A stretch of 64,000 nucleotides of DNA from an uncultured Prevotellaceae bacterium (GTDB lineage: Bacteria; Bacteroidota; Bacteroidia; Bacteroidales; Bacteroidaceae), in the NCBI GenBank assembly GCA_900318815.1, contig ONMA01000021.1, positions 51,658 through 115,657 of the forward strand, in the 5' to 3' direction. Made by a program: the position numbers and the translations under genes. Positions within the stretch are counted from its first letter, which is position 1; every line of letters begins with the position of its first letter. Positions 61,152 through 64,000 of this stretch are shown piece by piece. Below the pieces are notes generated by a model. That model worked only from the letters and a program-made list of their open reading frames with translations, had not been told where the DNA came from and did not search any database.

Positions 61152-61209
61152 ATAATGCCATAGACATCGCCCAGTTCTGCTGCCATAAGTTCTTGCTCTC
61201 TCATTTATT

Positions 61210-61800
61210 TCAGATTGATTTCAACAGTTTCTCAGCCAGAGGCACATACCAAGTACGGACTTCATCAGCCGTCGGAGTGTGACCACCGGGGAAGTGAAAC
61301 GTCTTGTTGTAATGCTCCAAGAAGGTTGGCTCAAAGTGTGCCAACGTGTCCTGTTCTCCAAACAAGCCCCATATACGGTCTTTGAAGTCGGGATTGCAGT
61401 TATTGAATTGAATGGCCTCCATTTCGGCAAACTCCTCAATCAGGGCTTCATCAATGACAAAGTTCTGTTTGCCGTCCTTTCGAGGTGACTTGTACTGATG
61501 TTCACCGATACGTTGTTTCAGAAACTCCGTCATCTTGAAATGAGGATTGCCAAGTAAAGCAGGAACGCCCACGATGGGAGCCACCATCTGGGCATAGAAA
61601 GAACCGCAACTATTGCCAATCAAGAGGTCAGGCTTTTCACGGTCAATCAGTCCACGAATAAAACTGAGAGCCTCTTTCGGGTGCATCGGCAAGTCAGGCG
61701 TTATCACTTCCGCACGACCCTTGAAAGACTCGCGCAATGCCAAGGCTGGTACGCACTGGCCACTGGTATAGAAGCCGTGTAGGAACAGAATCTTCTTCAT
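61210..61800 (-). CDS. YqiA/UPF0227-type alpha/beta esterase
   Basis: 196 residues. KILFLHGFYTSGQC is the oxyanion-loop HGF motif, GNSCGSFYA the nucleophile elbow (Ser), GEQDTLA the acid and FPGGHTPTADE the His region. Cytosolic carboxylesterase-like protein; E. coli YqiA cleaves short acyl esters. Convergent with the altronate dehydratase. Confidence 0.82.
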   Translation of the reverse strand: MKKILFLHGFYTSGQCVPALALRESFKGRAEVITPDLPMHPKEALSFIRGLIDREKPDLLIGNSCGSFYAQMVAPIVGVPALLGNPHFKMTEFLKQRIGEHQYKSPRKDGKQNFVIDEALIEEFAEMEAIQFNNCNPDFKDRIWGLFGEQDTLAHFEPTFLEHYNKTFHFPGGHTPTADEVRTWYVPLAEKLLKSI

Positions 61801-61831
61801 ATCGTGAAATATGCGATTTGTTCATTGATTG

Positions 61832-63061
61832 TCAAAACTTTCCCTTGAACGTATATCCGATACCCTCAACTGCTGTGCGGATGGCTTCTTCAGTAGCGGG
61901 ACCTTTGATGGTGAGGGTGTTGACAGAGGCACTGGCCTTGGCTTTCTCTACGCCAGGAACTTCCTCGACGGCACGGACTACGGCTGCCTCGCAATGGCTG
62001 CAATGCATATCCTCAACGCGGTAAACCACTGTATCGGGGTCTAACGGCTTTTTACTGGTAAACTTGCTGAAAAACTTCATCATAAGAGCAAATAATATTA
62101 ATAATGTTAATACTGTGGCGCAAACGAATTTGAATGGACTTGGCAGGGCGGACGTGCTCATGCAGCAAGCATCCTGAGCAGCGACGGAGAAGTCGATTCC
62201 CGTAGCATTGAGCAGCAGCCCGAAGAGGACAGCGAAGCCAACAATGGTCATCAGGTAAATCGATGTGAAACGACGGCCCATCGACTTATGAACCACGAGG
62301 ATAGAGGCGAGATTAACCGCAGGCCCGGCCATCAGCATAACCAGTGCCGCACCTGGCGAGAGTCCCTTCATCATCAGGGCTGCTGCCACGGGGATGCTAC
62401 CTGTCGAACAAATGTACATGGGGACAGCGATGGCCAAGATGACTAGCATCTGTAGCAACGGCTGACTGCCGAAACTGAGGAAAAACTCGTCGGGTACAGC
62501 CACCTGAATCAATGCCGCCACGACAAGACCGATGAGCAGTCGCAGACCGATGTCACGAAGCATATCATAATAAGCATACTTCAATACGCGCCAGATCCTG
62601 TTTCCGCTTTCTATTTGGCATGAAGCGGACACATCTTCCTTCACATCATCCTCACGAACCATACGGTTCACTAACAGTCCTCCGCATACACCTGTAACAA
62701 GTGCTGCCATAGGTCGGATAATAGCAAAGCCCAGTCCCATCAGCGAGAACGTTGCCAAAATGGAGTCGATACCCGTTTGTGGCGTGGCAATGAGAAACGA
62801 GGCAATGGCTCCTTTCGAAGCCTTTTCGTTCCTGAGCCCGATAGCCGTAGGGATGACACCGCACGAACACAGTGGCAGTAGTACACCCAATAGCGCGGCC
62901 CAAACTACGGACAATTTGTTATTACGCGAAAGATAATTGGCATAGAATTTCTGCGGCACAAATACGTGCAACACCCCTGCGATGAAGAATCCCAACAGCA
63001 GATAGGGAGCCATTTCGCATACGACGTTTAGGAGTGAAATGAAGAAACCCTGTATTTCCAT
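61832..63061 (-). CDS. SO_0444-type metal permease with HMA domain
   Basis: 409 residues from the ATG at 63061 (MEIQGFFISLLNVVCEMAPYLLLGF); an earlier in-frame ATG lies over the -7 box. Eight to ten membrane segments of the DUF318 permease type, with LLPLCSCGVIPTAIGLR and ICSTGSIPVAAALMMKGLSPGAALVMLMAGPAVN, whose Cys residues line the presumed metal path. The C-terminal ~65 residues are a heavy-metal-associated domain, VEDMHCSHCEAAVVRAVEEVPGV, with the CxxC site. Likely Cu, Zn or arsenic-type efflux in the inner membrane. Confidence 0.9.
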   Translation of the reverse strand: MEIQGFFISLLNVVCEMAPYLLLGFFIAGVLHVFVPQKFYANYLSRNNKLSVVWAALLGVLLPLCSCGVIPTAIGLRNEKASKGAIASFLIATPQTGIDSILATFSLMGLGFAIIRPMAALVTGVCGGLLVNRMVREDDVKEDVSASCQIESGNRIWRVLKYAYYDMLRDIGLRLLIGLVVAALIQVAVPDEFFLSFGSQPLLQMLVILAIAVPMYICSTGSIPVAAALMMKGLSPGAALVMLMAGPAVNLASILVVHKSMGRRFTSIYLMTIVGFAVLFGLLLNATGIDFSVAAQDACCMSTSALPSPFKFVCATVLTLLILFALMMKFFSKFTSKKPLDPDTVVYRVEDMHCSHCEAAVVRAVEEVPGVEKAKASASVNTLTIKGPATEEAIRTAVEGIGYTFKGKF

Positions 63062-63091
63062 AACAATGTTCAAAGGTGCAGCCCGTTCGCG

Positions 63092-63163
63092 CAAATATTT
63101 TTGCAAAGGTACTCATTTTTCTTTTATTATTTGTATCTTTGCATCCAACTTTACAAATTATTA
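63092..63163. promoter_or_regulatory. divergent promoter pair, copy 2
   Basis: Near-identical to 59548-59620: TACCTTTG (minus, 63104-63111) faces the metal permease and TATCTTTG (plus, 63134-63141) faces a small open frame. Confidence 0.7.
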
Positions 63164-63165
63164 AG

Positions 63166-63270
63166 ATGGAATACAGAAAGACACTGGATTTGGGGCATTT
63201 AAGGATTAATAGGTTATCTCTTGCAACATCCACGGTGCTTCCAGTAAGAATTATGCCTGTTTGCACTTGA
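63166..63270 (+). CDS. short open frame after the duplicated promoter
   Basis: 34 codons, MEYRKTLDLGHLRINRLSLA and on, ending at the edge of a palindromic element. It is correctly placed for the plus-strand promoter. Probably the 5' end of a gene lost to the element, or a non-coding remnant. Weak call. Confidence 0.3.
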   Translation: MEYRKTLDLGHLRINRLSLATSTVLPVRIMPVCT

Positions 63271-63351
63271 ATTCTCGAGAGAATTGAGGCGTAAAGTACA
63301 TCTTTACCTATGCCAAACAGCATACTTGCTGCTCAATTCTCTCGAGAATTC
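63269..63351. repeat. 83-base element with perfect 20-base inverted ends
   Basis: Arms 63269-63288 (GAATTCTCGAGAGAATTGAG) and 63332-63351 are perfect inverted complements around a 43-base centre. Confidence 0.85.
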
Positions 63352-63384
63352 ATCCACATTCAGTTTACTTCCTCTATCAGCCTG

Positions 63385-63505
63385 TCACCCTTCTGTCACC
63401 CTTGTCACCCTCGAAAAAGGGTGCAAACGCCCTGTTTATCGGCGTTTTGTCACCCTGTCACCCTTTTCGATGAAAAACCCTAGTAGGGGCTTTTTCGTTG
63501 TTTTC
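63385..63505. other. nested inverted repeats with TGTCACCCT units
   Basis: Several TGTCACCC units, then CGAAAAAGGGTG / CACCCTTTTCG enclosing CAAACGCC / GGCGTTTTG, followed by AAAAACCC / GGGGCTTTTT (about 63474-63496), which could terminate transcription from either side. No gene seen. Confidence 0.6.
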
Positions 63506-63785
63506 TGTAAATCAAAATATCTTCTAATAAATTTGCGTATCTCAATTTCACACACTGCTCCATCTTGTCAGGACAGGCCGATGGGTAGCCATTCTTGTAG
63601 ATAGCATCATTCACGGCGAGACAGGCCTTTGTGCTGTTCCCTTCCGTGAGGCCGCCCTTCCCATGCCTGTCGTGTGGCTCTATCCGAAGGGAATGTACAT
63701 TCGTAATGCCATTCCATATATAATCCAAGAGGCCCCGGCTTGCATTTCCGCAGGTCGGGGTCTTGCTGTTTTGAAGTGGAATCAC
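63480..63785 (-). CDS. doubtful hypothetical frame, 101 aa
   Basis: An open frame beginning 2 bases after the Hsp20 stop. The sequence (CLAVNDAIYKNGYPSACPDKMEQ, YANLLEDILIYRKQ) matches nothing known to me, and its first part crosses the hairpin at 63729-63765 that looks like the hsp20 terminator. Could be a decayed gene. Confidence 0.25.
   Translation of the reverse strand: MIPLQNSKTPTCGNASRGLLDYIWNGITNVHSLRIEPHDRHGKGGLTEGNSTKACLAVNDAIYKNGYPSACPDKMEQCVKLRYANLLEDILIYRKQRKSPY
63729..63765 (-). terminator. probable hsp20 terminator
   Basis: CCCCGaCcTGC / GCAaGcCGGGG stem about 25-60 bases after the Hsp20 stop; imperfect, moderate support. Confidence 0.45.
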
Positions 63786-63786
63786 A

Positions 63787-64000
63787 TTATGATACCTCGA
63801 TGGCCTTGGTGACCTTCTGCTTCGGCTCGGTCTTCGGCATGGTGACGGTCAGGATGCCGTCCTCGACCTTGGCAGAAATCTGATCCTTCACCACATCATC
63901 CGGCAGCGTGTAGCTCTGCTCGTAGTTCGAGTAGCTGAACTCGCGGCGCAGATAGTGATGGTGCTTGTCCTCATGCTTGTGCTCCTGTTTGTTCTCGATG
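63787..64000 (-). CDS. Hsp20 small heat-shock protein, N-terminus beyond window
   Basis: The last 70 codons of an alpha-crystallin-domain protein, read from the right edge to a TAA at 63787-63789: HYLRREFSYSNYEQSYTLPDDVVKDQISAKVEDGILTVTMPK, with the conserved xGxLT-type DGILTVTMPK, and ending KVTKAIEVS. ATP-independent holdase chaperone of the cytosol. A His/Lys-rich loop (KQEHKHEDKHHH) precedes the domain core. Confidence 0.9.
   Translation of the reverse strand, partial: IENKQEHKHEDKHHHYLRREFSYSNYEQSYTLPDDVVKDQISAKVEDGILTVTMPKTEPKQKVTKAIEVS

Overview
The window looks like a chromosomal segment of a Prevotella-type member of the Bacteroidales. The evidence is the Bacteroidetes -7 promoter box (TAnnTTTG) in front of many genes, Por-type C-terminal sorting tails, BspA-like leucine-rich repeat surface proteins, a complex I operon without nuoE, nuoF and nuoG and with fused nuoCD, and plant-polysaccharide enzymes (GH10, GH28, GH2, GH115, broken GH95). 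Most genes lie on the minus strand. No rRNA, tRNA, CRISPR array or complete insertion sequence was found.

Layout. 1-2.5 kb: a RecQ-like helicase running off the left edge. 2.5-5.1 kb: a DKNYY protein, two tiny overlapping genes and several dispersed repeats. 5.1-7.4 kb: a secreted GH10 xylanase with inserted carbohydrate-binding modules. 7.6-17.8 kb: nuoA-B-CD-H-I-J-K-L-M-N, all minus; nuoH carries a frameshifting deletion near its start. 17.9-24 kb: a GHL10 glycosidase-like protein and a tightly overlapped DMP19-smpB-metH-HAD operon. 24.2-29.5 kb: two BspA-like proteins, separated by a toxin-antitoxin relic and a structured leader RNA. 30.4-32.9 kb: an AmmeMemoRadiSam pair. 33.4-37.1 kb: a ZIP transporter, a GH2 enzyme and a lipoprotein. 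37.2-39.3 kb: a damaged esterase/epimerase/oxidoreductase cluster. 39.4-44.6 kb: DUF4421, GH28, a Cthe_2159-type beta-helix protein and a small partner. 44.8-49.5 kb: an Rpn-like nuclease, a Y-family polymerase with a YolD-like partner, repeats and an amidase. 49.5-54.1 kb: a flavodoxin-fold protein followed by a run of gene relics. 54.6-61.8 kb: a hydrolase, a flavodoxin, GH115 alpha-glucuronidase, altronate dehydratase and a YqiA-type esterase. 61.8-64 kb: a metal permease with an HMA domain, small elements and the C-terminus of an Hsp20 at the right edge.

How genes work together. GH10, GH115, GH28, GH2 and UxaA-type dehydratase fit breakdown of glucuronoxylan and pectin and use of the released uronic acids. 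The nuo operon is the membrane and connecting arm of complex I and must take electrons from something other than NuoEFG.

Three things stand out. First, the leader of the second BspA-like gene (26.9-27.2 kb) folds on paper into nested helices that compete with a terminator hairpin just before the start codon; this is a candidate undescribed riboswitch or small RNA. Second, short palindromic elements lie in frame inside at least five protein genes and encode recognisable peptides, as Rickettsia palindromic elements do. Third, a striking number of genes carry internal deletions of tens to hundreds of bases. This could be real decay or an assembly artefact, and raw-read mapping would decide. All family names are from recognition of motifs by eye; no database search was run.
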